Under the pieces are notes generated by a model, which saw only the letters and a list, made by a program, of their open reading frames with translations, ran no database searches and was not told the DNA's origin. The translations under genes and the position numbers were made by a program. DNA of 64,000 nucleotides. It comes from an uncultured Bacteroidota bacterium (GTDB lineage Bacteria > Bacteroidota > Bacteroidia > JABEUT01). The stretch covers positions 1 through 64,000 of the forward strand of contig CAIWVW010000121.1 of NCBI GenBank assembly GCA_903916255.1. Reading direction: 5' to 3'. Of this stretch, positions 54,911-61,917 are shown piece after piece; the stretch's first letter is position 1, and every line of letters starts with the position of its first letter.

Positions 54911-55312
54911 ATGAAACCTGAAGAGAAAAACTATGATGATTGGAATATTGTTAAAAAACAAACCGATAGCATTAAAGCGGAAATTAAATTACGTGCTGGA
55001 GAAATTCGTTGGTGTAGATTTGGAATCAATATCGGTAATGAAATAATTGGGAAAGACAGTACTTTCCATAGACCTGTATTGATTTTAAAGAAATTTTCTG
55101 GTGATGTATTTTTTGGTTTACCGTTAACTACAAAATCACATAAGGGAGATTGGTATTATCAAATCATTCATAGCGATACAACCCAAACAATTATTTTAAA
55201 TCAGGGAAGAATTTTAGATAGAAAAAGACTTGAAGAAAAAATGTTTGAGGTGTCAGAAACTGAATTGGAAAAAATAAAGAAAGCGTACTGTACTCTAATA
55301 AGTAAGGCTTAA
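54911..55312 (+). CDS. PemK/MazF-like toxin
   Basis: 133 aa. RAGEIRWCRFGINIGNEIIGKDSTFHRPVLILKKFSGDVFFGLPLTTKSHKGDWYYQI is the SH3-like barrel of MazF/PemK endoribonucleases (GEI start, RPVLIL strand, LPLTT). IILNQGRILDRKRLEEKMFEVSETELEKIKKA is the C-terminal helix. The N-terminal 25 residues are helical and charged. No clear antitoxin precedes or follows (the 5' region is the recombinase stub; the 3' neighbour is on the other strand), so it is either solitary or its antitoxin has been lost. Confidence 0.85.
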   Translation: MKPEEKNYDDWNIVKKQTDSIKAEIKLRAGEIRWCRFGINIGNEIIGKDSTFHRPVLILKKFSGDVFFGLPLTTKSHKGDWYYQIIHSDTTQTIILNQGRILDRKRLEEKMFEVSETELEKIKKAYCTLISKA

Positions 55313-55319
55313 AAATACC

Positions 55320-55348
55320 AAAGGCCGCCTTTCGTTTAGACGGCCCTT
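55320..55348. terminator. Hairpin between convergent genes
   Basis: AAAGGCCG / CGGCCCTT, 8 bp with one mismatch and a 13-nt loop. No long T-run. It lies between the MazF-like gene and the minus-strand 55411 gene. Confidence 0.45.
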
Positions 55349-55410
55349 GAATGGGTTACCCCAACTTGTACTTGAAGTATATATAATCCCGTTGGAAAGT
55401 CAACTAGTTA

Positions 55411-55803
55411 TTATAAATTGCTAAATACCCCTTTTGTTGGTTTCTTTTCAGAGGCTTCCCTTTCCATCGCAACATGAATTCCCTTTATTTTCCGCTCATC
55501 CAGTTCCGGTGAATTCCAATTATTAGGCTTATAGAATGACCCAAACCCTTTTCCAAAAACAAAGTCGTGTTCTTTTTTAAATTTAGGATTTGTAAAAATT
55601 TCAAGATAGGTAAACAGATTATTCACCACTTCAATATTAAATGCCTTCATCTCTTTATCTGATATTTTTCCTTCTGCATGATAATTTTCAATAACGGTAT
55701 TGCGCACCCCATGAACTGCCAACCGAAGGGCTAATTCTTGGTTGCTTTTGCTGCATAATTCCTCTTTTATAGTGGGGTTTTTCTTCATAAACATATTAAG
55801 CAT
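55411..55803 (-). CDS. Hypothetical element protein
   Basis: 130 aa, soluble, mostly helical: KEELCSKSNQELALRLAVHGVRNTVIENYHAEGKISDKEMKAFNIEVVNNLFTYLEIF, then FKKEHDFVFGKGFGSFYKPNNWNSPELDERKIKGIHVAMER. No recognised domain. The start may be ATG 55803 or ATG 55794. It is divergent from the XRE/RuvC-like pair, with palindrome copy 4 about 170 nt upstream of its start. Confidence 0.7.
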   Translation of the reverse strand: MLNMFMKKNPTIKEELCSKSNQELALRLAVHGVRNTVIENYHAEGKISDKEMKAFNIEVVNNLFTYLEIFTNPKFKKEHDFVFGKGFGSFYKPNNWNSPELDERKIKGIHVAMEREASEKKPTKGVFSNL

Positions 55804-55969
55804 ATACCGCCCACTCTTAGGAAGTCAATTAAATCTATAAACCTAAATATCCCTTATTTTATAGGGTAAAGGCCAACAAGTGTTGGAATAAGAGGCTTAT
55901 TTGTCTTAGGCACTTGACATTTTATTAAATATGTGTTACTATATACGAGTATAGAGTTAAGTTATCCCC

Positions 55970-55995
55970 AAAAATTGCCGAATCCGGCAATTTTT
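55970..55995. promoter_or_regulatory. Element palindrome, copy 4
   Basis: AAAAATTGCCG-AATC-CGGCAATTTTT, an 11-bp perfect stem in the divergent gap between 55803 (minus) and 56041 (plus), 46 nt upstream of the latter. The position between divergent starts rules out a terminator role. Confidence 0.82.
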
Positions 55996-56040
55996 CCCTT
56001 CTATGTTAACCCACCAGCAATTGGTAGGTTTATTTTAATT

Positions 56041-56337
56041 ATGGAACAGTTAATAGCAAAACTGAAGAAGTCCATCCGGTACAGGATGTATCGGAAGAAG
56101 AGACACTTTTCGCAAAAGGAGGCCGCCGGGAAGTTGGGGCTTAAATCTCCTGCCGAACTATCACGCTGGGAAAGCGGTACGCTGACACCACGACTTATTA
56201 ATATCTGTAAGCTTCTTTTGCTGTACGATGTTTCCTTTGAAGAACTTTTTCATGATTTCCTTGAAGTGGTGCGGGAGGAATATCCTGAATTAACGGAGAA
56301 CCCACATGTTGCAAGCAGTACAAATATTTATGAATAA
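56041..56337 (+). CDS. XRE-family regulator, second element copy
   Basis: 98 aa. KSIRYRMYRKKRHFSQKEAAGKLGLKSPAELSRWESGTLTPRLINICKLLLLYDVSFEELFHDFLEVVREEYPEL is a helix-turn-helix with the SRWESG motif. The N-terminus is basic. Its stop overlaps the start of the RuvC-like gene (shared ATGAATAA), so the two are translationally coupled. It is preceded by palindrome copy 4 and is a candidate autoregulator. Confidence 0.88.
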   Translation: MEQLIAKLKKSIRYRMYRKKRHFSQKEAAGKLGLKSPAELSRWESGTLTPRLINICKLLLLYDVSFEELFHDFLEVVREEYPELTENPHVASSTNIYE

Positions 56338-56824
56338 ATCTATTCCAAAATCAAAAACAGTTCTTGGGATTAGCCTAGGGACAAGGTACACGGGCGTGGC
56401 CGTTTTCCGGCACGGTGAACTTATAGAATACCAGACAAAGGTATTTAATGGAAAAATAACGAAAAAGAAATTGAAACGTATTCTTAATTCTTTGGAAAAA
56501 CAGATTGCATATTACACTGTAGATTCTATTGCAATGAAAATACCGGAAGGCGAAGCACGTTCAAAAGAAATACGGCAAATAATTTTAGATATAGAAAAAA
56601 TCGCAAAAGATAAAAAGCTGCAATTTTTCAGATATACTATTTCCGATTTAAAACAAACATGTTTCCCTGATGAAAAAGCGAACAGGCAAGACTTGGCGGA
56701 ATATTTGATGCAGAAATATCCTGAACTCTCCTTCGTGGAGAAGTGCGGTTTAAACCGGCACACATATTACGGGAAAATGTTTGAAGCGGTGGCTGCCGGA
56801 ATGCAGCATTGCATAAAACCATAA
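56330..56824 (+). CDS. RuvC/RNase H-fold resolvase-like protein
   Basis: 164 aa from ATG 56330 (the longer ORF starts inside the XRE gene). KTVLGISLGTRYTGVAVFRHGELIEYQTKVF is strand 1-2 of the RNase H fold as in RuvC and YqgF (GIDxGxxxTGxAV). IAMKIPEGEARSKEIRQIILDIEKIAKDKKLQFFRYTISDLKQ and RQDLAEYLMQKYPEL follow the RuvC order. The first catalytic Asp is Ser here (GISLG), so it may not cut DNA. Palindrome copy 5 overlaps the stop codon. Confidence 0.75.
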   Translation: MNKSIPKSKTVLGISLGTRYTGVAVFRHGELIEYQTKVFNGKITKKKLKRILNSLEKQIAYYTVDSIAMKIPEGEARSKEIRQIILDIEKIAKDKKLQFFRYTISDLKQTCFPDEKANRQDLAEYLMQKYPELSFVEKCGLNRHTYYGKMFEAVAAGMQHCIKP

Positions 56825-56850
56825 TTGCCGAAGTCGGCAATTATTCACTC
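56821..56850 (+). promoter_or_regulatory. Element palindrome, copy 5
   Basis: ATAATTGCCG-AAGT-CGGCAATTAT followed by TCACTCTATCT; the stem is 10 bp. It overlaps the RuvC-like stop and lies 48 nt upstream of the methylase-like start. Confidence 0.83.
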
Positions 56851-56897
56851 TATCTGTAACATTTCATCCCTGCTATTCTTTGCATAAAACAGTTCTT

Positions 56898-57680
56898 ATG
56901 CAACAAAAAAAAGAAACCTTTGAAAGTATTATTGAGTCGTTCCGATACAAGCACGACTTGCGTTCCGTCTTTGACGATTTCCTAACCATGACCCTGTGTG
57001 CTTTTTCATTTAACCCCGCAACGGGTAAATCCTACCAAGAGGAACTGTACTTGGAAACCATTGCCAAGTACAAAAAAGAGGAAGGGCTGAAATTTCCAAA
57101 TCTGCTTGCAACCCTCACAAATGAAATGGAAGAGAGATTAAGCGATAGCCAGGGCAATGATGTACTTGGAGATTACTACGGAAACTACCTATACAGGAAA
57201 GGGGCACAGCAATACTTCACTCCCTGGCATGTTTGCTTAATGATGGCAGAGTGCTCGTGCGGTGAAAGTAAAAAAGTGGAGCAAGAAAAACCGCTCCGCA
57301 TACTTGACCCCTGCTGTGGAAGTGGACGGATGCTTCTTGCTTCAGGTAGGGTAAATGGGCCTGGGCATGAATATTACGGAATAGATATTGACAGTACATG
57401 CGTAAAAATGACTGCCATTAACCTATTCTTAAACGGCATGTTTCATTCAGAGGTCATGTGCGCCGATGCTTTAGTCCCGGAAGATTTCAATTTCAGCTAC
57501 CGTATTTCATTTTTACCATTTGGAATATTCAAAGTTGAGAAAAAAGAAGATTCCCTACTATGGCATCTTAGCAAAGAGTCTTTCAAGAAACCCGCACCGG
57601 AAAACAATTTATTATTGCCTTCAGAGGAAAACAATCACAGTAAAAATTCGCAAGAAAGTACACAGCTTACTTTCTTTTAA
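56898..57680 (+). CDS. N6-adenine methylase-like protein lacking the NPPY motif
   Basis: 260 aa from ATG 56898. The N-terminal helical region FRYKHDLRSVFDDFLTM and the block YRKGAQQYFTPWHVCLMMAE match the type I/III-like N6-methylase family. LRILDPCCGSGRMLLASGRVNGPGHEYYGIDIDSTCVKMTAIN is motif I and II (SAM binding, about residues 133-165). MCADALV is motif III. After it the expected NPPY/NPPF catalytic motif is absent; SYRISFLPFGIFKVEKKED stands there. It may bind SAM without methylating, or be an anti-restriction decoy. It is followed by a strong terminator. Confidence 0.8.
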   Translation: MQQKKETFESIIESFRYKHDLRSVFDDFLTMTLCAFSFNPATGKSYQEELYLETIAKYKKEEGLKFPNLLATLTNEMEERLSDSQGNDVLGDYYGNYLYRKGAQQYFTPWHVCLMMAECSCGESKKVEQEKPLRILDPCCGSGRMLLASGRVNGPGHEYYGIDIDSTCVKMTAINLFLNGMFHSEVMCADALVPEDFNFSYRISFLPFGIFKVEKKEDSLLWHLSKESFKKPAPENNLLLPSEENNHSKNSQESTQLTFF

Positions 57681-57687
57681 CGAATGC

Positions 57688-57719
57688 AAAGCAACCCCAA
57701 AAAAAGGGTTGCTTTTTTT
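57688..57719 (+). terminator. Rho-independent terminator after the methylase-like gene
   Basis: AAAGCAACCC / GGGTTGCTTT, 10-bp stem with 8-nt loop, followed by TTTT. It lies upstream of and distinct from palindrome copy 6. Confidence 0.9.
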
Positions 57720-57728
57720 CTTTTTACC

Positions 57729-57760
57729 AATTGCTGACTTCGGCATTTTTTCACTCTTAT
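57729..57760 (+). promoter_or_regulatory. Element palindrome, copy 6 (degenerate)
   Basis: AATTGCTG-ACTT-CGGCATTT, then TTTCACTCTTATTTCC. A terminator already precedes it at 57688. It lies 68 nt upstream of the 57828 start. Confidence 0.75.
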
Positions 57761-57794
57761 TTCCCTTCGCTGTTTTACATAGACTGTTTTGGAA
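57741..57794 (+). repeat. 54-bp identical promoter-region duplicate, copy 1
   Basis: CGGCATTTTTTCACTCTTAT... to ...GACTGTTTTGGAA is identical over 54 bp to 58386-58439. The adjacent gene starts are also near-identical, which marks a recent duplication or gene conversion. Confidence 0.9.
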
Positions 57795-57827
57795 CACTAA
57801 TTCCTTAACAATTTTAAAACAAAAAAC

Positions 57828-58310
57828 ATGTGTACAAGCAGAATTGCGGTATTGCAAAAAGAAGACGGTTCAGTAAAATCGGTTTACTGTCGTCATTCAG
57901 GAAATCTTTCAGGATTTGGAGCAGGTCAAACGCTATTAACGCATTACGACACTTATGAGAGAGCTAATGCATTGGTAGCATTGGGTAAATTACAGTGGGT
58001 TTGCCAATATCTTGACCCGTTACCGGAAGCACCACACGCTTATTCACTTAACCGAACGATCAAAACTCATTCCATGAGAAGCCCGCAATTAGATGTAACT
58101 ATTGCATACCACCGGGAGGGAAAAAGGAAATTTAGGCAACAAATAGACACATCCGTAGAAAGCTTCTATAAAAACGAACATTTTGAAGAATACAATTATC
58201 TTTTCATGAATGAACAATGGTACGTTAAAAATATAAACTTCACAGATGGAGAGTGGGTTGTATTAACTGAAGAGTTAATATCATTGGAAAATGAGCGGCC
58301 ATTTTCATAA
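57828..58310 (+). CDS. Small element protein, duplicated pair, first copy
   Basis: 160 aa. RIAVLQKEDGSVKSVYCRHSGN, then LLTHYDTYERANALVALGKLQWVCQYLDPLPEAP is a pattern found in phage and ICE proteins of unknown function that start IxxLxxDGxVKSIYCHWDG. Middle and end: TIAYHREGKRKFRQQIDTSVESFYKNEHFEEYNYLFMNEQWYV. It aligns with the 58472 protein through its whole length. The upstream region is also duplicated. Role unknown. Confidence 0.78.
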   Translation: MCTSRIAVLQKEDGSVKSVYCRHSGNLSGFGAGQTLLTHYDTYERANALVALGKLQWVCQYLDPLPEAPHAYSLNRTIKTHSMRSPQLDVTIAYHREGKRKFRQQIDTSVESFYKNEHFEEYNYLFMNEQWYVKNINFTDGEWVVLTEELISLENERPFS

Positions 58311-58333
58311 ATAAAAAGTGAACAATTCCCTCT

Positions 58334-58366
58334 AAAGTGGACACTCAAAATGTCCACTTTTTTTAT
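58334..58366 (+). terminator. Rho-independent terminator between the duplicated genes
   Basis: AAAGTGGACA / TGTCCACTTT (10-bp perfect stem, 7-nt loop) followed by TTTTATTTT. Confidence 0.9.
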
Positions 58367-58373
58367 TTTCAAG

Positions 58374-58402
58374 AGTTGCCGAATCCGGCATTTTTTCACT
58401 CT
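58374..58402 (+). promoter_or_regulatory. Element palindrome, copy 7
   Basis: GTTGCCG-AATC-CGGCATT, then TTTTCACTCTTATTTCC. It lies after a separate terminator and 70 nt upstream of the 58472 start. Confidence 0.8.
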
Positions 58403-58439
58403 TATTTCCCTTCGCTGTTTTACATAGACTGTTTTGGAA
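58386..58439 (+). repeat. 54-bp identical promoter-region duplicate, copy 2
   Basis: Identical to 57741-57794. The sequence continues with AATTCCTTAACAATTT in both copies before each start codon. Confidence 0.9.
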
Positions 58440-58471
58440 TAATAATTCCTTAACAATTTAAAATCAAAAGC

Positions 58472-58930
58472 ATGTGGACACACAGCATAATTGCAGTATT
58501 GCAAAAAGAAGACGGTTCAGTAAAATCCATTTTTTGTCACCGACAAAGTAGGGTTTCAGAAGTCGGTAAAGTCCTTTTAACGTATTACAACACTTACGAG
58601 AAAGCCAATGCATTAATAGCATTAGGTAATGTGGAATGGCTCCGCCAGCGCCTTAATCCATTGCCGGAAGCACCGGAAGCGCATATGCTTGAACCGGAAA
58701 TTATCACAACCCATTCCTTTGAAAGGCCACAGGTAGGCGTTACCGTTGCATACCACAGGGACGGCGGAAAGAAATTTGTACAGAAAGTTGACCCTTCCAT
58801 TGACAGTTTTTATCAATCTCGATATTTACAGGACTACAGCTATCTTTTTATGGATGGCAAATGGTACGTTACTAGCATAACAATTAAACCTCATGAGTAT
58901 GAAGTCAGCAGACGTAAAAGTGCGGCCTGA
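58472..58930 (+). CDS. Small element protein, duplicated pair, second copy
   Basis: 152 aa, paralogue of 57828. IIAVLQKEDGSVKSIFCHRQSRVSEVGKVLLTYYNTYEKANALIALGNVEWLRQRLNPLPEAP and VTVAYHRDGGKKFVQKVDPSIDSFYQSRYLQDYSYLFMDGKWYV line up with the first copy. The first roughly 35 nt of coding DNA are almost identical, while later regions diverge clearly, as expected after 5' gene conversion. Its end overlaps the 58893 gene by 38 nt. Role unknown. Confidence 0.78.
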   Translation: MWTHSIIAVLQKEDGSVKSIFCHRQSRVSEVGKVLLTYYNTYEKANALIALGNVEWLRQRLNPLPEAPEAHMLEPEIITTHSFERPQVGVTVAYHRDGGKKFVQKVDPSIDSFYQSRYLQDYSYLFMDGKWYVTSITIKPHEYEVSRRKSAA

Positions 58931-59171
58931 TTCCCTCACGGTTATCAGGAACGACAAGGATGAAATTATTGGCAGCATTTCAATTAATGGTGGTGGCGAA
59001 TTGCAACAGAACAGAACCAAGCTTATTGCAAAGGCCATTAACAGCTATGAATTACTCGTTGAGGCCTTAAAGATGATTCATGTTGAACTGGATAATGGGA
59101 GAGATGATAAGGCGAAAGAGTTAGCGTGTGATGCATACTACAAAGCCACAAAGGAGGTGAGCTATGGATAA
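58893..59171 (+). CDS. Small element protein
   Basis: 92 aa. KSADVKVRPDSLTVIRNDKDEIIGSISINGGGELQQNRTKLIAKAINSYELLVEALKMIHVELDNGRDDKAKELACDAYYKATKEV: a beta-hairpin start, then a helix that resembles phage proteins with the NAKLIAxAxxLLEAL pattern. It overlaps its neighbours on both sides (38 nt and 8 nt), so the three genes 58472-59385 are one coupled unit. Function unknown. The start could also be ATG 58899. Confidence 0.72.
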   Translation: MSMKSADVKVRPDSLTVIRNDKDEIIGSISINGGGELQQNRTKLIAKAINSYELLVEALKMIHVELDNGRDDKAKELACDAYYKATKEVSYG

Positions 59172-59385
59172 TTCACCTGACGGGCCAAAACGCCGGAAGA
59201 AAGTATACTATTCTTTTCGTCCCTCAACTTCCCGAATTGCCAAAAAACCGCCGGGGAAACTGTATCCGGTAATTCATTTAGCGGGTAATTACCTTGCGGA
59301 ATCAGATTTTAAGATTGGCGATGTAATTGAAGTTTACATGAAACCGGGGAAAATTGTGATAACAAAAGCGCCATTGAAAGAATAA
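59164..59385 (+). CDS. SymE-like protein
   Basis: 73 aa. The C-terminal half LYPVIHLAGNYLAESDFKIGDVIEVYMKPGKIVITKAP matches the SymE/SpoVT-AbrB-like pattern (PxIxLxGxWLxxxGFxxGxxVxVxxxxGxLVI), known from the SOS-induced type I toxin SymE. The N-terminus is basic (RRKKVYYSFRPSTSRIAKKPP). Its ATGGATAA start overlaps the previous stop. Whether an antisense RNA exists is not visible. The element's plus-strand unit ends here with a strong terminator. Confidence 0.8.
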   Translation: MDNSPDGPKRRKKVYYSFRPSTSRIAKKPPGKLYPVIHLAGNYLAESDFKIGDVIEVYMKPGKIVITKAPLKE

Positions 59386-59390
59386 AGACC

Positions 59391-59420
59391 AAGCCTGACG
59401 AAAATTCGTCAGGCTTTTTT
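59391..59420 (+). terminator. Rho-independent terminator at the right end of the element unit
   Basis: AAGCCTGACGAA / TTCGTCAGGCTT with 2-nt loop (4-6 nt if terminal pairs open), followed by TTTT. It separates the element from the ABC operon. Confidence 0.92.
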
Positions 59421-59495
59421 ATAATATTCACAAATCATTTATTATGAACATGTTTGGATTTAAATAAAAAAATGTAAATATGTGATAAATATCAC

Positions 59496-59503
59496 TATAT
59501 TTG
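59496..59503 (+). promoter_or_regulatory. -7 promoter box for the ABC operon
   Basis: TATATTTG, 14 nt upstream of the ATG at 59518. Confidence 0.6.
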
Positions 59504-59517
59504 TTTCTTAAATTTAT

Positions 59518-60519
59518 ATGATTATGCTAAAAAGAAATTTGATAATAATCAGCTTTGCTGCAATTGTAATCGCAAATGGTTGCAATTCTCCGAATAAAAA
59601 CAACAACTCAATTCAACTTAAAAAGGTTACTGTAAGTCAAGCTTTTCAACATTTACTTTATATTGGATTGTATGTAGCAAAGGATGGAGGATTTTTTCAA
59701 AATCAGGGATTAGATGTCAATATTCAAACAGCCGGAGGAGATGCGCAAGCGTTTGCTGCTCTTACAAGTGGAAGTGCAGATTTTGCTCAGGGTGACCCTG
59801 CATTTGTTGCAATTGGACATGAGAAAGGATGGGATGGAAGAGTCATAGTAATGGCCGTTGACAGAGTGGCAATTTGGGGAGTTACCTTCGATACTACAAT
59901 ACATCCTTTTACTGACCCAATTGGGTTTAAAGGAAAAACGGTTGCCACTTATCCTGACCCTAATACCTCGTATGTTGTGCAAAAGCAGTTGGCACAAAAA
60001 GCTGGACTAGAGTTGGGAAAAGATGTAAAAATCCTTCAAGTTCCTTTTGGAAGTGAACTTGCAACCCTTAAAAATGGTCAAGCAAATATTGCACAAACAG
60101 ATGAACCTAATGTAACACGAGTTGAATTGCAGGGCGGTAAAATTGTATTCTCATACCCTGACGCTTGGGGCCCGTTGGCATTTACAGGAGTAATGGTATC
60201 AAAAAAGATGATTGACAACGACCCTGAAACAGTTCAGAAATTTGTAAATGCATACGAGCAAGCACTTCAATATATTCAAACAAATCCTGATAGTGCCATT
60301 AAAATCGTGAAAAAATATTTACCTGATTTGCAAGAAGATATTATTCGTACTGCTTTAAAACGACTTACTAGTTCAAACTGTATACCTGCACATGCTGAGA
60401 TTAATCCCGTTTCTTGGGAGAATCTTTTGAAAATTAGAGTTGAAGTTGGTGATTTGAAGGCTATGCCAACGGAAATACTTTACGATAATTCTTTTGCTAT
60501 AAAAGCTAGAAATCATTAA
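59518..60519 (+). CDS. NMT1/SsuA-type substrate-binding lipoprotein
   Basis: 333 aa. Lipoprotein signal LIIISFAAIVIANGC with Cys acylation site. The mature part is a type II periplasmic binding protein: VTVSQAFQHLLYIGLYVAKDGGFFQNQGLDVNIQTAGGDAQAFAALTSGSADFAQGDP is the classic NMT1/SsuA start (nitrate, sulfonate, thiamine-precursor family). FKGKTVATYPDPNTSYVVQKQLAQKAGLELGKDVKILQVPFGSELATLKNGQANIAQTDEP and NDPETVQKFVNAYEQALQYIQ complete it. The ligand is not deducible. It is the first gene of a five-gene run with short gaps. Confidence 0.92.
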   Translation: MIMLKRNLIIISFAAIVIANGCNSPNKNNNSIQLKKVTVSQAFQHLLYIGLYVAKDGGFFQNQGLDVNIQTAGGDAQAFAALTSGSADFAQGDPAFVAIGHEKGWDGRVIVMAVDRVAIWGVTFDTTIHPFTDPIGFKGKTVATYPDPNTSYVVQKQLAQKAGLELGKDVKILQVPFGSELATLKNGQANIAQTDEPNVTRVELQGGKIVFSYPDAWGPLAFTGVMVSKKMIDNDPETVQKFVNAYEQALQYIQTNPDSAIKIVKKYLPDLQEDIIRTALKRLTSSNCIPAHAEINPVSWENLLKIRVEVGDLKAMPTEILYDNSFAIKARNH

Positions 60520-60526
60520 ATGGTGA

Positions 60527-61915
60527 ATGAAAGGCAAAGAAATTAAAATATCATATGCTTACGATGGATTAATTTATTTGCCTTTAAAATTAGCCCAACA
60601 TCTAAAACTTTTTCCTGAAAATGTTACGCTAGTTTATGCTGATGGTGACGACCACGCACTTAAACAATTGTTACACTCACGGGATGAAGAAACTGCATCA
60701 GATATTGCAATTTGCGACCCCTTTTATATACCAGATGTGGGCAGTGAAAATCATGCAGGAAAACCGGCTCAAGGTGGAACAAATGATGATTTACCAGTAA
60801 TAGTTGGTTGTATGATTCATCGGACTCCTTTATGGATAATCGGAGCAACACCAGGATTAGGTAGAGACAATATTAGGGTTTCTCAACCTATTAATACTAT
60901 TGAATATATAAAATCATATAAATCACCAAATACTGGCTATCTATTTGGAGAAGAATTAGTTAAGGACTGGAAAAAACAGGGAAACTCAGTTTTTCGTAAG
61001 GATATAGAGAACTTTAGTCCAAAAAAGGAGGAGAACCTTAATGCAAATGAGATTATGTTGACTTCGAATCTTGTTCAAGCAGCAATTGCCGAAATGGAAA
61101 ACAAATTAATCCATTCTTACTGTGCTCAGTCTAATCATGAAAAGCATTTGCGAAATATGCTATTTACCGGAATCTCAACTAGGCGGAGTTTTCTTAAAAA
61201 TAATTTTCCCGACCTCTTTAAAATTTTAAATGCATTAAAAACAAGTATTGAAATAATTTACGATGAAACAACGGATTTTACAGAAGGTGAATTGTTTGAA
61301 TTTATGAAATCAGAATTGAGTGAGTATGACCATATAAAAAATAAAAGCCTTAATGACGAAGAATTTAAAAAAATTATTGCAAAAACTATATTTGCCATAA
61401 GAGGAGGACAGATTTATTCCCCGGATTTAAACTTTAGGTATTTGGAGTGGTTTAGAATGGCAAAGTTGCGAAAACGTTATATGAAGAAACAAAAAAATCA
61501 GCCATATCATTCTTCAACAGACAAAAGGATAATTAGATTACTTCAAAAGCCTTGGGATAAAGGGGTTTACCATAGTTTGCCATTTTGTTTGGGGAGAATT
61601 ATAGCTAGTTTCCCGATAAAATTTATTGCTCATCATGCAAGAACGATAAGTAATATCTTTGTTAATTTTGTAATTGCCTCTTTAATTACTTGGGGTATCT
61701 TTTTAATAAAACGTAAGGGCATTGATATTTCTGGATTTCCAATATGGTATATGATTATTATGTGGGTAATGAATATCGGTTATTTTTGTACTGTATTCTA
61801 TGCAATATGGAATAAACACAATACTGGAGAGGAATATAAACATAAACATGGGACGACATTTATTTTCGAAGCTCTTTGGATACTTGGTTTTACAATAATT
61901 CATTATTTTTATTAA
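60527..61915 (+). CDS. Substrate-binding-like domain with C-terminal membrane helices, no signal peptide
   Basis: 462 aa. The N-terminal ISYAYDGLIYLPLKLAQHLKLFPENVTLVYADGDDHALKQLL..SDIAICDPFYIP follows the NMT1-like binding-protein pattern of the preceding gene, but there is no signal peptide, so it should be cytoplasmic. Residues about 200-370 are charged and helical. The C-terminus has three helices: IFVNFVIASLITWGIFLI, WYMIIMWVMNIGYFCTVFYAIW and FIFEALWILGFTIIHYFY. A cytosolic sensor of the transported ligand tethered to the membrane is the simplest idea, but it is inferred. 7 nt after the first gene. Confidence 0.75.
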   Translation: MKGKEIKISYAYDGLIYLPLKLAQHLKLFPENVTLVYADGDDHALKQLLHSRDEETASDIAICDPFYIPDVGSENHAGKPAQGGTNDDLPVIVGCMIHRTPLWIIGATPGLGRDNIRVSQPINTIEYIKSYKSPNTGYLFGEELVKDWKKQGNSVFRKDIENFSPKKEENLNANEIMLTSNLVQAAIAEMENKLIHSYCAQSNHEKHLRNMLFTGISTRRSFLKNNFPDLFKILNALKTSIEIIYDETTDFTEGELFEFMKSELSEYDHIKNKSLNDEEFKKIIAKTIFAIRGGQIYSPDLNFRYLEWFRMAKLRKRYMKKQKNQPYHSSTDKRIIRLLQKPWDKGVYHSLPFCLGRIIASFPIKFIAHHARTISNIFVNFVIASLITWGIFLIKRKGIDISGFPIWYMIIMWVMNIGYFCTVFYAIWNKHNTGEEYKHKHGTTFIFEALWILGFTIIHYFY

Positions 61916-61917
61916 TA

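Noticed and set aside
54911-55312. AbiEi antitoxin for the AbiEii-like protein
   Set aside because: Its sequence fits the MazF/PemK barrel and it lies on the opposite strand; no winged-helix AbiEi pattern is present.
55970-55995. Palindromes as Rho-independent terminators
   Set aside because: Copies 1 and 4 lie between divergent promoters, copies 6 and 7 follow separate terminators, and most copies have no T-run.
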